Positions 55,340 through 64,000 of a DNA stretch of 64,000 nucleotides are shown here, in pieces (the first letter of the stretch is position 1; every line of letters starts with the position of its first letter). Origin of the DNA: Flagellimonas spongiicola (GTDB taxonomy: Bacteria > Bacteroidota > Bacteroidia > Flavobacteriales > Flavobacteriaceae); contig NZ_JAMFMA010000002.1 of the NCBI RefSeq assembly GCF_023502425.1, positions 434,001-498,000 of the forward strand, written 5' to 3'. A program made the position numbers and the translations under genes. The notes under the pieces are model-generated. The model was not told the origin of the DNA and did no database searches. It was given only the letters and a program-made list of their open reading frames with translations.

Positions 55340-57412
55340 ATGCATTTACCTATGAAAGGTATATTCAAAACCCTAATATTCCTGTTTGCAATTACTTGTT
55401 TTGCCCAACAAACCCCAGCAGACAGTATTACCCAACTTGATGAAGTGATCTTATTGGAAGACAATTTACCCAAAAGAGCGGTGGGCATAACTGCTTCGTC
55501 TACCTTGGGTCCTACAACATTTGAAATGTTCAACCCCATTGATATAGCTTCTGCTATTAATCAAGTCTCTGGGGTGTACATTCTTTCTGGTGCGCTGAAC
55601 ACCAATCGGATTACCATTCGTGGGGTAGGTGCCAGAACACTTTTTGGGACCGATAAACTGCGCTTGTACTTCAATGGTATTCCCGTGACCAATGGTGCTG
55701 GGACCTCAACCATTGAGGCCTACGATTTTGAGAATCTAGGATCCATGGAGGTAATCAAGGGTCCAAAAGGAACTGCATTTGGTGCAAATTTAGGAGGAGC
55801 CATATTGCTGGACACCAAAACAGCATTCCCTGATGAAACTAGATTATCAAACAGTTTTACCGTTGGATCGTATAGTATGATCAAGGATAATTTAAGCTTT
55901 CAGCATGCAGATGAAAACATGCAACTTAGCTTTAGCTACAACCATTTTGAGTCCGACGGTTATCGCCAAAACAACCGATTTGAACGCGATGGTTTCTTAT
56001 TGACCTCAGCCATAAATGTTGGTAGTAAAGGTGAGCTGGGACTGTTGTTGAATTACATCGATTACAATGCGCAAATCCCAAGTTCGATAAATCAATCGGA
56101 CTTTGACGAAGACCCTACACGAGCTGCGGGCAACTGGTTAGCGGCTCAAGGTTTTGAAGACAACCAATACACGCTTTTAGGAGTGTCGTACACACATCGG
56201 TTTTCTGAAAATAGCAAAAACACCACCAGTATCTTCTACACCTATTTAGATCACTACGAACCGCGACCATTTAATATTTTGGATGAGTTTACCAATGGAT
56301 TTGGTATCCGAAGTCAATTTGATGGGCAATTGGGCAAAGGAAGTTTCACATTGGGAACAGAATTGTATAAGGATGAATACCACTGGGGCACTTTTGACAA
56401 TCTTTTTGGAGAAAACAATGGTAACGGCAGTTTGCAAGGTGATCGCTTGAGTAGAAATCTGGAATTTCGAACACAATTGAATCTTTTTGGAGCTTACTCG
56501 TATCCTCTGACCAATAAGTTATCGGCACAAGTGGGATTGGGTTTGAACAATACCAGTTTTGACTACCGAGACCTTTTTAATTCTGGAGATGCCAATAGTT
56601 CTGCCGAACGGGATTTTGAAGCGATTCTTTTACCGAATTTTGGTTTACAATACCAATTTAGGGATGGGAATCTATATGCCAATGTAAGTCGAGGATTTTC
56701 CAACCCTAGCTTGGAACAGACCTTAACGCCAGATGGACTTATCAATCCGGATATTGCCCAGGAAAAAGGAACCAATTTGGAATTGGGCGGGGCATTTACA
56801 TTGTTTGAAAAACGATTGTCCTTGGATTTTGCACTATATCGGATGACAATCAATGATCTATTGGTAGAGGAACGTGTAGGTGAGGATCAATTTATTGGTC
56901 GTAATGCTGGGGAGACGCGTCACCAAGGTTTGGAACTGGACCTGAAGTACGCATTGAAGTTAAGTCAACACCTTATTTTATCACCATATTTGAGCTACAC
57001 CTTTAACGATCATAGTTTTATCGATTTTGTTGATGAAGGCGAGGATTTTAGTGGAAATCCGTTGACAGGAGTACCCAAGCATCGTATAAGTTCTGGCTTG
57101 GATCTACGTCATACCAATGGTCTACGTTTGAACCTTACCCACCAATTTGTGGATGCAATTCCTTTGCGGGACGACAATTCCTTACAAAGCGATTCTTTTA
57201 ACGTATTGCATGCCAAGGCCAGCTATCAAACCCAGTTGTCTGCTCACATCAACCTAGGTGTCAATGCGGGAATCAACAACCTTTTTGACACCAATTATGC
57301 CCAAAGTGTATTGATCAATGCTTCCAGTTTTGGAGGTGCCCCACCACGGTATTTTTATCCAGGTAACGGACGCAATTACTATGGTGGAGTGCAATTGGGG
57401 TATGTATTTTAA
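55340..57412 (+). CDS. TonB-dependent receptor
   Basis: With the ATG at 55340 the protein has 690 residues; ATG 55352 (MKGIFKTLIFLF) is an equally good start. A signal peptide is followed directly by a plug domain (about 40-160, SGVYILSGALNTNRITIRG and GSMEVIKGPKGTAFGANLGG) and a barrel ending GGVQLGYVF. No carboxypeptidase-like N-terminal domain is present, so it is closer to siderophore/vitamin receptors than to SusC. It probably shares a transcript with the exported oxidoreductase upstream. Confidence 0.92.
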   Translation: MHLPMKGIFKTLIFLFAITCFAQQTPADSITQLDEVILLEDNLPKRAVGITASSTLGPTTFEMFNPIDIASAINQVSGVYILSGALNTNRITIRGVGARTLFGTDKLRLYFNGIPVTNGAGTSTIEAYDFENLGSMEVIKGPKGTAFGANLGGAILLDTKTAFPDETRLSNSFTVGSYSMIKDNLSFQHADENMQLSFSYNHFESDGYRQNNRFERDGFLLTSAINVGSKGELGLLLNYIDYNAQIPSSINQSDFDEDPTRAAGNWLAAQGFEDNQYTLLGVSYTHRFSENSKNTTSIFYTYLDHYEPRPFNILDEFTNGFGIRSQFDGQLGKGSFTLGTELYKDEYHWGTFDNLFGENNGNGSLQGDRLSRNLEFRTQLNLFGAYSYPLTNKLSAQVGLGLNNTSFDYRDLFNSGDANSSAERDFEAILLPNFGLQYQFRDGNLYANVSRGFSNPSLEQTLTPDGLINPDIAQEKGTNLELGGAFTLFEKRLSLDFALYRMTINDLLVEERVGEDQFIGRNAGETRHQGLELDLKYALKLSQHLILSPYLSYTFNDHSFIDFVDEGEDFSGNPLTGVPKHRISSGLDLRHTNGLRLNLTHQFVDAIPLRDDNSLQSDSFNVLHAKASYQTQLSAHINLGVNAGINNLFDTNYAQSVLINASSFGGAPPRYFYPGNGRNYYGGVQLGYVF

Positions 57413-57457
57413 TCAAATGTTAGTTTTAACAATTGAGGAAATCGTAAAATAATTGAA

Positions 57458-58090
57458 TTGAAAATTTACGCGTTTAGTGGTTTAGGTGCGGATAGAAGAG
57501 TTTTTGATTTTCTAAAACTTAAACACGAATTGGCCCCAATTGACTGGGTTGAGCATAAGAAAGGTGAATCTATCAGTGAGTATTCGCTGAGGCTTATAAA
57601 TAAAATTGACACTAGTCAAGAATTTAGCGTTTTAGGAGTTAGTTTTGGTGGTCTCATTGCTGTTGAGGTAAGTAAAATTATCAATCCAAAATATACCATT
57701 CTAATTTCTTCCATTGAAACCAAAGAGGAGATTAGTTGGATTTATCGCGCAGTTGGCAAAGTAGGTTTAACAAGGTTTTTACCCAGCAGTTTATTTGACC
57801 CACCTAGAAGAATTGCAAAATACTTATTTGGAGCATTCAACTATGAACTTTTGAACAATATCCTGGATGATACAAATCTTGATTTTACTAAGTGGGCTCT
57901 GAATGTGTTTATTACATGGTCGAATAAGGAAAAATTGAAGAATGTTATTCGCATACATGGTACCAAAGACAAGTTAATTCCATGGAAATCAAAGAGTGAA
58001 TCAAAATTAATTGATAACGGAGAACATTTCATGATTGTTGATAGAGCAGCTGAAATAAGTGAAATCATAAATTTTGAAATAAAAACCTAA
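57458..58090 (+). CDS. Small alpha/beta hydrolase
   Basis: A 210-residue alpha/beta hydrolase with an intact triad: Ser62 in VLGVSFGGL, Asp171 in IHGTKDKLIPW and His190 in NGEHFMIVD. The lid region is short. The fold is close to pimeloyl-ACP-type or lipase-like esterases, but the substrate cannot be deduced. No ATG fits the N-terminal strand KIYAFSGLGADRRVF, so the start is a TTG at 57458. It lies 45 bp after the receptor gene and 2 bp before the next gene. Confidence 0.82.
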   Translation: MKIYAFSGLGADRRVFDFLKLKHELAPIDWVEHKKGESISEYSLRLINKIDTSQEFSVLGVSFGGLIAVEVSKIINPKYTILISSIETKEEISWIYRAVGKVGLTRFLPSSLFDPPRRIAKYLFGAFNYELLNNILDDTNLDFTKWALNVFITWSNKEKLKNVIRIHGTKDKLIPWKSKSESKLIDNGEHFMIVDRAAEISEIINFEIKT

Positions 58091-58092
58091 CT

Positions 58093-58638
58093 ATGAATAA
58101 ACTGTACATAGTCTTCTTATTGCTAGGCCTATCAAATGCCTCTCTTTTTAGCCAAAACAAAGTTTGCACCTTGACCAAGTTGGATGGATCACTCCAAAAT
58201 GGCTACGTAAAAGACCATCAGTCCTTTTTTGGGAATCGGTTTAAACTTTATAACGCTGCTGGAAACTTTGTCAAAATCAAAGCAAAGAATTACCAAAGTT
58301 TGAAAGTGGACAATGCCCAGTTCATTGTGTTAAAAAGTAAAGAAGGGACAATGCGTTTTATGGAAGAAATCATAACTGAAGGAAAGGCTAAACTTTATCG
58401 CCATTCCTATCAGGTCATGGTACAAATGAGCATGCATACGGTTCAGGATTATTATCTAATGAAAAATGATGTGGTGTTCTATCTAAGTACCTCAAAACTC
58501 AAAGACTTCCCTGAACGCTATTTTGGTGGTGTCCCGGCATTATTGGAAGATATCCGGAAAACAAAAAAGCGAGACCAAGATTCCAAAATTGTGGAATGGG
58601 TTAAAACCTATAATCAGGCATTTGCTGAAACAAATTAA
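58093..58638 (+). CDS. Secreted protein of unknown function
   Basis: A 181-residue protein with a signal peptide (about 1-21, ending SLFSQ). The body begins with short beta strands (KVCTLTKLDGSLQNGYVKD) and ends with a charged helical tail. I do not recognise a family. It lies 2 bp after the alpha/beta hydrolase stop, so the two are likely cotranscribed. Confidence 0.65.
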   Translation: MNKLYIVFLLLGLSNASLFSQNKVCTLTKLDGSLQNGYVKDHQSFFGNRFKLYNAAGNFVKIKAKNYQSLKVDNAQFIVLKSKEGTMRFMEEIITEGKAKLYRHSYQVMVQMSMHTVQDYYLMKNDVVFYLSTSKLKDFPERYFGGVPALLEDIRKTKKRDQDSKIVEWVKTYNQAFAETN

Positions 58639-58648
58639 TCATGAAAAT

Positions 58649-58843
58649 CTAGGAACGTAAAACATCCCCTAATTCCTTTAAAATATCCGCCGCACCTTGC
58701 ACTTCCCGTGTAGTAAATGTATCCGATTCTAAGTAGTGTAACATATAAATAAGTTCATCAAAACGGCTGGCGAGTTGTTGGGGGCTGCCATGGGTTTCAT
58801 CAATTAGAAGATTAAGTTTTTCTATTTGGGATTTTGTCAACAT
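58649..58843 (-). CDS. 64-residue helical protein, unknown
   Basis: A short protein predicted to be all helical (MLTKSQIEKLNLLIDETHG... and VQGAADILKELGDVLRS), cytoplasmic, with no cysteine and no motif I recognise. It begins with ATG and its stop converges on the secreted protein gene at a distance of 10 bp. Good codon-like composition and gap-filling position support it, but the length makes it uncertain. Confidence 0.5.
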   Translation of the reverse strand: MLTKSQIEKLNLLIDETHGSPQQLASRFDELIYMLHYLESDTFTTREVQGAADILKELGDVLRS

Positions 58844-58908
58844 ACCGGCAATTTAGAAAACCAAACCTTGCCACATTACCACTAATTCGTAGCTTAACAA
58901 AAAAAAGC

Positions 58909-59430
58909 ATGTCCATATATCAAAACTTAATGGGTGTGGGGGAGAAAGTGTTTAAAAAGCACCACTTACTTAAATATGGTTTTAACTTTTCTCCTATGTA
59001 CCGCCGCAGCACGGGTAGGATCACCCATATATCCGAAGACCTGCACTATGCCACTATCAGGCTAAAACTATCCTACAAAAACAGAAACTATGTGAACTCC
59101 ATTTATGGTGGAAGTATGTTTTCTGCAGTGGACCCAGTACCAATGATCCAATTGATCAATATTTTAGGTCTGGAATATGTGGTTTGGGACAAAGCGGCCA
59201 AAATCCAATTCAAACGCCCAGCCAAGGAACATTTGTTTGCCGAGTTCCATTTTACCGTTGAGGAAATTGCAGAAATCAAATCCCGAGTGGTCAACGAAAA
59301 TGAGATTGAAATCTTAAAAACCACGGATTTGACCAACAAAGACAAGAGCAAAATCTATTGCCAAGTGCATAAGACCATTTATATAGCCAACAAGGCGTAC
59401 TTTAAGCAAAAGCGTTCAAAAAGACCATAA
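58909..59430 (+). CDS. DUF4442/hotdog-fold thioesterase-like protein
   Basis: The ATG at 58909 (MSIYQNLMGVGEKVFKKHH) gives 173 residues; the frame extends upstream only to a TTG inside the neighbouring gene. The central YVNSIYGGSMFSAVDPVPM helix and following strands match the DUF4442 hotdog group related to PaaI acyl-CoA thioesterases. The catalytic activity is unverified. A 194-bp gap follows in which I see no gene or clear terminator. Confidence 0.78.
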   Translation: MSIYQNLMGVGEKVFKKHHLLKYGFNFSPMYRRSTGRITHISEDLHYATIRLKLSYKNRNYVNSIYGGSMFSAVDPVPMIQLINILGLEYVVWDKAAKIQFKRPAKEHLFAEFHFTVEEIAEIKSRVVNENEIEILKTTDLTNKDKSKIYCQVHKTIYIANKAYFKQKRSKRP

Positions 59431-59624
59431 AATTAAATTGGCGGAATTGAAGAATTTCACAGCACAAAGACAATCAGAAAGTTAGGCTACCGTTTACAAG
59501 GGTTTCTCAAGCTTTAAAAAAAGGTCACTCATCACAAATTTTTGCGATTTATCGTAAAAACATGCGTTAATTTTTTCGTGTTCATTTGGTGTCATAATTT
59601 CATCGGAATCAACAGCCAACAACC

Positions 59625-60464
59625 ATGGACCTTTTACCGGAAATTCTAGAAAAAAGCAAGCCGATCACCACAGTTACCGAAATTGATTTTAAAACCTTTA
59701 AAAAAGAGTATTTCAACAAGAAAAGACCTGTTCTGATTAAAGGTTTTGCAAAAAAATGGCCTGCTTTCCAAAAATGGAACTTTGACTTCTTTGCCAATTT
59801 GGAAATTCAAGATCAGATTGAAATGGAAATTGGGAACGTACTTAATAAGGAAACCCAACTGGAAGAAAAAGACGTTAAAAAATATTTGGAGAAAGTTAGG
59901 GATAAAGGCATGGAAGAATCTGAGGACAAAACCTATTTGACAGCCTATCAGATTTTTGCGGATTTTCCCCAATTATTGGATGATGTCGATTTTTCGTACC
60001 TCAACAAGGTAACCGCTGATGATGTACCTGCAGTTTGGATTGGTCCAAAGGGAACCATTACAGGTTTACATGCGGATGATCATAATAACATGTTGGCACA
60101 AATTGTTGGGCGTAAATTGATGATCGTGGCATCTCCCAAATTTAAAAATCAAGTATATCCAAGTTCTAAATTTGATTATGGGGCCATGTTAAGCCAAGTA
60201 GACATCAATAATTATGATGAGGATAAATTTCCTGAATTTCGTGATATTGAATTTCTAAGGGTGGACTTGGAACCTGGTGATGTGTTATTCAATCCAAAGG
60301 ATTGGTGGCATTATGTGAAGTCTTCAGAAGCGTCCATTAGCACCAACACATTTGCGTACACGTGGAAAGACTTACTTATACTTCGTCCAATTGAGCGTAT
60401 CAAAATCTCCATGCACCACAGAGGTTGGTACAAAAAAAACAATTGCACTTGTTGTAGCAATTAA
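59625..60464 (+). CDS. JmjC/Cupin_8 Fe(II)/2-oxoglutarate oxygenase-like protein
   Basis: A 279-residue cupin-like protein of the PF13621 group. The iron ligands are HAD (His149, Asp151) and His229 in DWWHYVKS; the N-terminal RPVLIKGFAKKWPA is the family entry. The C-terminal tail NNCTCCSN holds three cysteines (274, 276, 277), which is unusual and could bind metal or form a disulfide. The target of hydroxylation is unknown. It stands before fhs with a 133-bp gap. A second family member is at 21581-22471. Confidence 0.85.
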   Translation: MDLLPEILEKSKPITTVTEIDFKTFKKEYFNKKRPVLIKGFAKKWPAFQKWNFDFFANLEIQDQIEMEIGNVLNKETQLEEKDVKKYLEKVRDKGMEESEDKTYLTAYQIFADFPQLLDDVDFSYLNKVTADDVPAVWIGPKGTITGLHADDHNNMLAQIVGRKLMIVASPKFKNQVYPSSKFDYGAMLSQVDINNYDEDKFPEFRDIEFLRVDLEPGDVLFNPKDWWHYVKSSEASISTNTFAYTWKDLLILRPIERIKISMHHRGWYKKNNCTCCSN

Positions 60465-60597
60465 TCGTCTTTTAATAAGTTTCCTATTCAATTAGAATTT
60501 TAAGTTTTTGTGTGAATTAGGTAGCAAGTTTCCATATCTTGTATTCTGTAAATAGAACCTCCATTCCGTTTACCTGACTAATACAAAACAGCACATT

Positions 60598-62265
60598 ATG
60601 ACCGATTTGGAAATCGCCAAAGGCGTTACCCTGCAATCAATATCCAGCATTGCCGAAAAATTTGGAATTGACCCAGATACCATTGAAATGTATGGGAAAT
60701 ACAAAGCCAAATTGCCCTTGCAATCCATAGACGTAAAAAAAGCAGCACAAAGTCACTTGATTTTGGTTTCAGCAATTTCCCCAACCCCAGCAGGTGAAGG
60801 AAAGACCACTATGTCCATAGGTCTTACGGAAGGGCTGAACAGATTGGGCAAAAAAACAACTGTAGTACTTAGAGAGCCTTCATTAGGACCTGTTTTTGGA
60901 ATAAAAGGTGGTGCCACAGGTGGTGGATATTCCCAGGTACTGCCCATGGAGGATATCAATCTTCACTTTACTGGGGATTTTGCCGCAATTGAAAAAGCTC
61001 ATAACCTATTGGCAGCTGTTATTGACAACAACATTCAAAGCAAGACTCGATCATTGAGATTGGACCCTCGTACCATTGGCTGGAAACGGGTAATGGACAT
61101 GAACGACAGAGCACTAAGGGACATTATTGTTGGCCTTGGCGGAACAACATCAGGAATACCAAGGGAATCAGGTTTTGACATTACCGCAGCTTCTGAAATT
61201 ATGGCCATCCTCTGTTTGGCGGAAGACTTGGGTGATTTGAAAAGAAGACTAGGGAACATATTTGTGGGCTACACCTTTGATAAAGAGCCAATATATGCGA
61301 AAGACTTAAAGGCCGAAGGTGCCATGACCGCATTGCTCAAAGATGCAATTAAACCCAATCTGGTGCAGACCATGGAGGGCAACCCGGCCATTATTCATGG
61401 CGGCCCCTTTGCCAATATTGCACAGGGTACCAATTCGGTAATTGCTACGCGCATGGGAATGTCGCATTCAGAATACACCGTGACCGAAGCTGGTTTTGGC
61501 TTTGATCTGGGTGCTGAAAAATTCTTCGATATAAAATGCCAAAGCGCAGGGCTTAAACCAAAAGCTGTGGTGTTGACTGCAACGATTCGTGCTTTAAAAT
61601 ACCATGGAGGGGCAGATTTAAAATCTCTTACCGAACCCAATGTAGAAGCATTGAAAAAAGGACTTCCTAACCTGGAGAAGCACTTGGAGAACATTGGAAA
61701 ATTCAATATCGTCCCTGTGATATCCATAAACCGGTTCGTATCGGATACGGATGAAGAAATCGAAGTCATCAAGGATTTTGCTGCATCCAAAGGTGTACGC
61801 GTAGCCTTATCCGAAGTTTGGGCAAAAGGCGGTGAAGGTGCAGAGGCATTGGCACAGCATATTATTGATGTTGTTGAATCCAATACTTCGGATTTTAAAC
61901 CTTTGTACGATTGGAATGCCAGTGTGATGGACAAAATCACCACCATTGCAACCGAAATCTATGGAGCGGAACATGTGGACTATACATCCAAGGCCAAAGC
62001 ACATCTGCGAAAGATTTCAAATCTAGGCCTAGATCATCTCCCGGTTTGCATTGCAAAGACGCAAAAATCGTTATCCGACAATCCAAAACTTCTGGGCAGA
62101 CCAAAGGATTTCATCATAACAGTCCGTGAAATCGAAATTGCGGTCGGCGCTGGGTTTTTAATTCCAATAACTGGGGATATAATGCGTATGCCTGGTCTAC
62201 CCGCAACACCATCTTCAGAAGGAATTGATGTAAATGATGAGGGAGAAATCACTGGATTGTTTTAG
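60598..62265 (+). CDS. fhs: Formate-tetrahydrofolate ligase
   Basis: A 555-residue enzyme making 10-formyl-THF from formate, THF and ATP. The nucleotide-binding loop is PTPAGEGKTT near 61-70, with EPSLGPVFGIKGGATGGGY following, and the C-terminal MPGLPATPSSEGID is a family signature. It supplies one-carbon units for purines and formyl-methionine. It appears monocistronic. Confidence 0.97.
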   Translation: MTDLEIAKGVTLQSISSIAEKFGIDPDTIEMYGKYKAKLPLQSIDVKKAAQSHLILVSAISPTPAGEGKTTMSIGLTEGLNRLGKKTTVVLREPSLGPVFGIKGGATGGGYSQVLPMEDINLHFTGDFAAIEKAHNLLAAVIDNNIQSKTRSLRLDPRTIGWKRVMDMNDRALRDIIVGLGGTTSGIPRESGFDITAASEIMAILCLAEDLGDLKRRLGNIFVGYTFDKEPIYAKDLKAEGAMTALLKDAIKPNLVQTMEGNPAIIHGGPFANIAQGTNSVIATRMGMSHSEYTVTEAGFGFDLGAEKFFDIKCQSAGLKPKAVVLTATIRALKYHGGADLKSLTEPNVEALKKGLPNLEKHLENIGKFNIVPVISINRFVSDTDEEIEVIKDFAASKGVRVALSEVWAKGGEGAEALAQHIIDVVESNTSDFKPLYDWNASVMDKITTIATEIYGAEHVDYTSKAKAHLRKISNLGLDHLPVCIAKTQKSLSDNPKLLGRPKDFIITVREIEIAVGAGFLIPITGDIMRMPGLPATPSSEGIDVNDEGEITGLF

Positions 62266-62374
62266 AATTTTAAGCATTACTTGAATTACTTATCAATTCA
62301 AAACAGGTATTCGTGAATCCAGATGGGGCATCCGTTAATTTCCTGCCTTAGAAGCTTTAATTATTAGCAATCTT

Positions 62375-62404
62375 ATGGGATAAACCAAAAACCAGTTATC
62401 CCAT
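62375..62404 (+). promoter_or_regulatory. Perfect 9-bp inverted repeat enclosing the start codon of the next gene
   Basis: ATGGGATAA (62375-62383) and TTATCCCAT (62396-62404) are perfect reverse complements separated by the 12-base loop ACCAAAAACCAG. The second arm includes the A and U of the start codon of the following gene. In the mRNA this would hide the start in a stem. The A/C-rich loop could be a protein or ribosome contact. Confidence 0.5.
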
Positions 62405-64000
62405 GAAGAAAAGAATGATTATCGCCGCAATCCTCCTATTTGGGTTTGGCGGCCTACAAACGATGGTTGCGCAAGGCTCCAAGAGGCCAAGTAAATTGGA
62501 AATGGCCAGAAAGGCGCAAGAAGACAACCAAGCCAAAAAGGAAGCTTCGGATGCAACCATTTCAGAAAACACGGCTAAAAGTTCTGCAAATGCATCTCCA
62601 GATGAAGATTGTACTAGATCTTCCTCCACTTTGAATCTTTTCGAGACCAAAATGCAAAAAATTGCTGATGTCAAAGATGGAAAATCAGAAGAGGGTCTCA
62701 ACAGTCTAAAATATGCTCTTAAAATGGCGGTAGACTACAAGGAAAAGATAGAAGAGCGCTCTCCGGGCTGTCGTGAAATCCCAAACTTAGAAAGCAGAAT
62801 TGCTGAAGCCAAGGCATTTTTAAAAGAATTCGAGAAGGAACTTTTGCCATTTGTAGAAGGGAACTATACCAGTTCCTCTCCATATTATACGGAAGTGTTC
62901 CTAGGTAACTTCACTCCTGGGAATACCAGTAACAAAATGCAAATAACGCTACGTGGCAAAGATGGATCTACTTATGATGGGATACTTAAGTATCCGAGTG
63001 ACCAACCCACACCCGAAAAAATTCCAGGGAAAATGGATGATCCAGCTGGGGTTGACTGTTTTGTATATGAAAAGGGAGATCGCATTATTGTTGAATTCTA
63101 TGCACAAAACAATTTCTGTGGTGTTGTAATTTTAGGTGATACTGATACCGCTACTTTAACGAAGGAAGCAATGGCATTTGAGGTGCCAAATTCTGAAAGC
63201 AATGGAAAACCAATGGGTGATACCCACAATAAAGAAGCTGGAAGAATTGTGTTTTCCAAAAGCAATAATCTTGGATTGGAAAATAAAGGACCATTTAATT
63301 TGAAGGAGTTTACCATTGGCGACAAGATTTACTCCAGAACCTTTTATGAGCAAGTGGCGCCCCCAATTGAAATGCTTCAAAAACTTGGATATATCTCGCA
63401 TAAGGATCATTACACCATTCGGATTGCCAATGACCTTTATCTTAATGGTGAAAAAGTTGCCAGTTATTTAGAGGGTCCATTTCACAAAGAAGAGGAACAA
63501 ATGTCCAACAGTTGGACGACCAGCAGACTACCATTTATTGTTTCCGAACGATCGGAAGTGGGCGGCGCGTTTATGGATTATGTCCTAAAGAACAATTTGA
63601 AGGTTGGCACCTATGAGCTAGAATGGAAAAGATATGTCATGAATTCAGATTTTCCAGATAGTGAGCGTCTGTTTTTAGCGACTACTGGCCCCATAACGAT
63701 GAACATTACGGATGAGGGGCTTAAAAATCTATGTGGCACCGATTACGGAACTCCAGTTGGCAAGTTTAGCTCAGGAGCCAAAACCAATGCACTTTTGGCA
63801 ACACTACGTACTCATGGAAGAGCCCAAGGATGGCCAGAAACCTTTACAGACGTGGTTAGTCATCAAACCGAATGGACAAAAGTATATAACGCGTTTGGGG
63901 TATACCTCTACTCCAAATGTTCGGCTACGTTTAGAACACGCTACCCTTTAAAAGATGGTAGACAAGCACATGGAGTGATTACCTCCATGTTTCATAAAAT
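62403..64000 (+). CDS. Large secreted protein of unknown function, 3' end outside window
   Basis: An ATG at 62403 opens a frame that stays open for 532 codons to the window end. A signal peptide (MKKRMIIAAILLFGFGG..., ending about TMVAQ) is followed by a Lys/Glu/Ala-rich helical stretch, then beta-rich domains (about 145-260 and 270-440) with several cysteines. The EGNYTSSSPYYTEVFLGNF and LKVGTYELEWKRYVMNSDF segments recall extracellular binding modules, but I recognise no family. No stop or domain end is visible, so total size is unknown. It lies after fhs with 137 bp between, including the start-codon hairpin. Confidence 0.8.
   Translation, partial: MKKRMIIAAILLFGFGGLQTMVAQGSKRPSKLEMARKAQEDNQAKKEASDATISENTAKSSANASPDEDCTRSSSTLNLFETKMQKIADVKDGKSEEGLNSLKYALKMAVDYKEKIEERSPGCREIPNLESRIAEAKAFLKEFEKELLPFVEGNYTSSSPYYTEVFLGNFTPGNTSNKMQITLRGKDGSTYDGILKYPSDQPTPEKIPGKMDDPAGVDCFVYEKGDRIIVEFYAQNNFCGVVILGDTDTATLTKEAMAFEVPNSESNGKPMGDTHNKEAGRIVFSKSNNLGLENKGPFNLKEFTIGDKIYSRTFYEQVAPPIEMLQKLGYISHKDHYTIRIANDLYLNGEKVASYLEGPFHKEEEQMSNSWTTSRLPFIVSERSEVGGAFMDYVLKNNLKVGTYELEWKRYVMNSDFPDSERLFLATTGPITMNITDEGLKNLCGTDYGTPVGKFSSGAKTNALLATLRTHGRAQGWPETFTDVVSHQTEWTKVYNAFGVYLYSKCSATFRTRYPLKDGRQAHGVITSMFHK

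Noticed and set aside
61395-61946. 183-codon minus-strand frame inside fhs
   Set aside because: Antisense to a clear fhs coding sequence; no motif or start signal.

Overview
The window is a chromosomal segment of a gliding-type Bacteroidota, most likely a marine Flavobacteriaceae of the Muricauda/Maribacter kind. The evidence is the gldE-gldD pair next to ssb, mutY, an HU gene and rng; SusC-type and plain TonB-dependent receptors; DUF4270, DUF4199 and DUF4301 proteins; lysine/alanine-rich extended L21; AT-rich Bacteroidota promoters of the TTG-N(17-23)-TANNTTTG type; and almost no purine-rich Shine-Dalgarno signals. The genus is an inference. Genes are densely packed. I saw no tRNA, rRNA, insertion sequence, phage or CRISPR array.

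Region by region. 1-560: the left edge carries, on the minus strand, a promoter and the first bases of what looks like a TPP riboswitch running out of the window. Behind it lie three minus-strand terminators, a 38-codon membrane microprotein and a candidate structured RNA. 559-4183 (minus): a cofactor operon of a 4'-phosphopantetheinyl transferase, a thiamine-binding protein, a PnuC-type vitamin transporter and a fused P-loop kinase/DUF4301 protein. 4258-7335 (plus): ahcY, a DUF1569 protein and a D-threonine-aldolase-like PLP enzyme. 7431-8810 (minus): L27, L21 and a DUF4199 membrane protein. 8989-12989: an active/inactive M16 peptidase pair and a small lipoprotein. 12995-16406 (minus): gldD, gldE, ssb, mutY. 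16529-21574 (plus): HU, a 29-residue bS22/mS38-like ribosomal microprotein, rng, a lipoprotein glycosidase and recX.

21581-31947 is mainly a biotin locus on the minus strand: bioF, a DUF2007/zinc-ribbon protein, bioD, bioA, a beta-ketoacyl synthase, then an NfeD/flotillin pair and bioB. A GT39-like membrane glycosyltransferase sits in the middle on the opposite strand. 32010-34333: an M61/PDZ aminopeptidase and a GNAT protein. 34381-36250: atpD-atpC, separated by a hairpin made of degenerate 7-base repeats. 36415-44002 (minus): a TonB-dependent receptor, glmS, a DUF4270 lipoprotein and an N-terminal-only glycogen-synthase-like protein. 44105-48885 (plus): panC, panD, a flippase-like membrane protein, an esterase-fold protein that has lost its nucleophilic serine, and radA. 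48954-57412: a PQQ/haem c dehydrogenase lipoprotein, an aldo/keto reductase, exonuclease III, an outer-membrane barrel protein, an isochorismatase-like hydrolase, and an exported Gfo/Idh/MocA oxidoreductase with its own TonB-dependent receptor. 57458-64000: an alpha/beta hydrolase, small unknowns, a hotdog thioesterase-like protein, a second JmjC/Cupin_8 protein, fhs, and the first 532 codons of a large secreted unknown protein whose start codon is buried in a perfect 9-bp inverted repeat.

Vitamin and cofactor supply is a recurring theme: a TPP element, thiamine/nicotinamide-riboside uptake, 4'-phosphopantetheine transfer, biotin, pantothenate/beta-alanine and one-carbon folate. The most unusual items are the kinase/DUF4301 fusion, the biotin-linked ketosynthase, the heptad-repeat hairpin between the ATP synthase genes, the candidate small RNA at 352-458 and the start-codon hairpin at 62375-62404.
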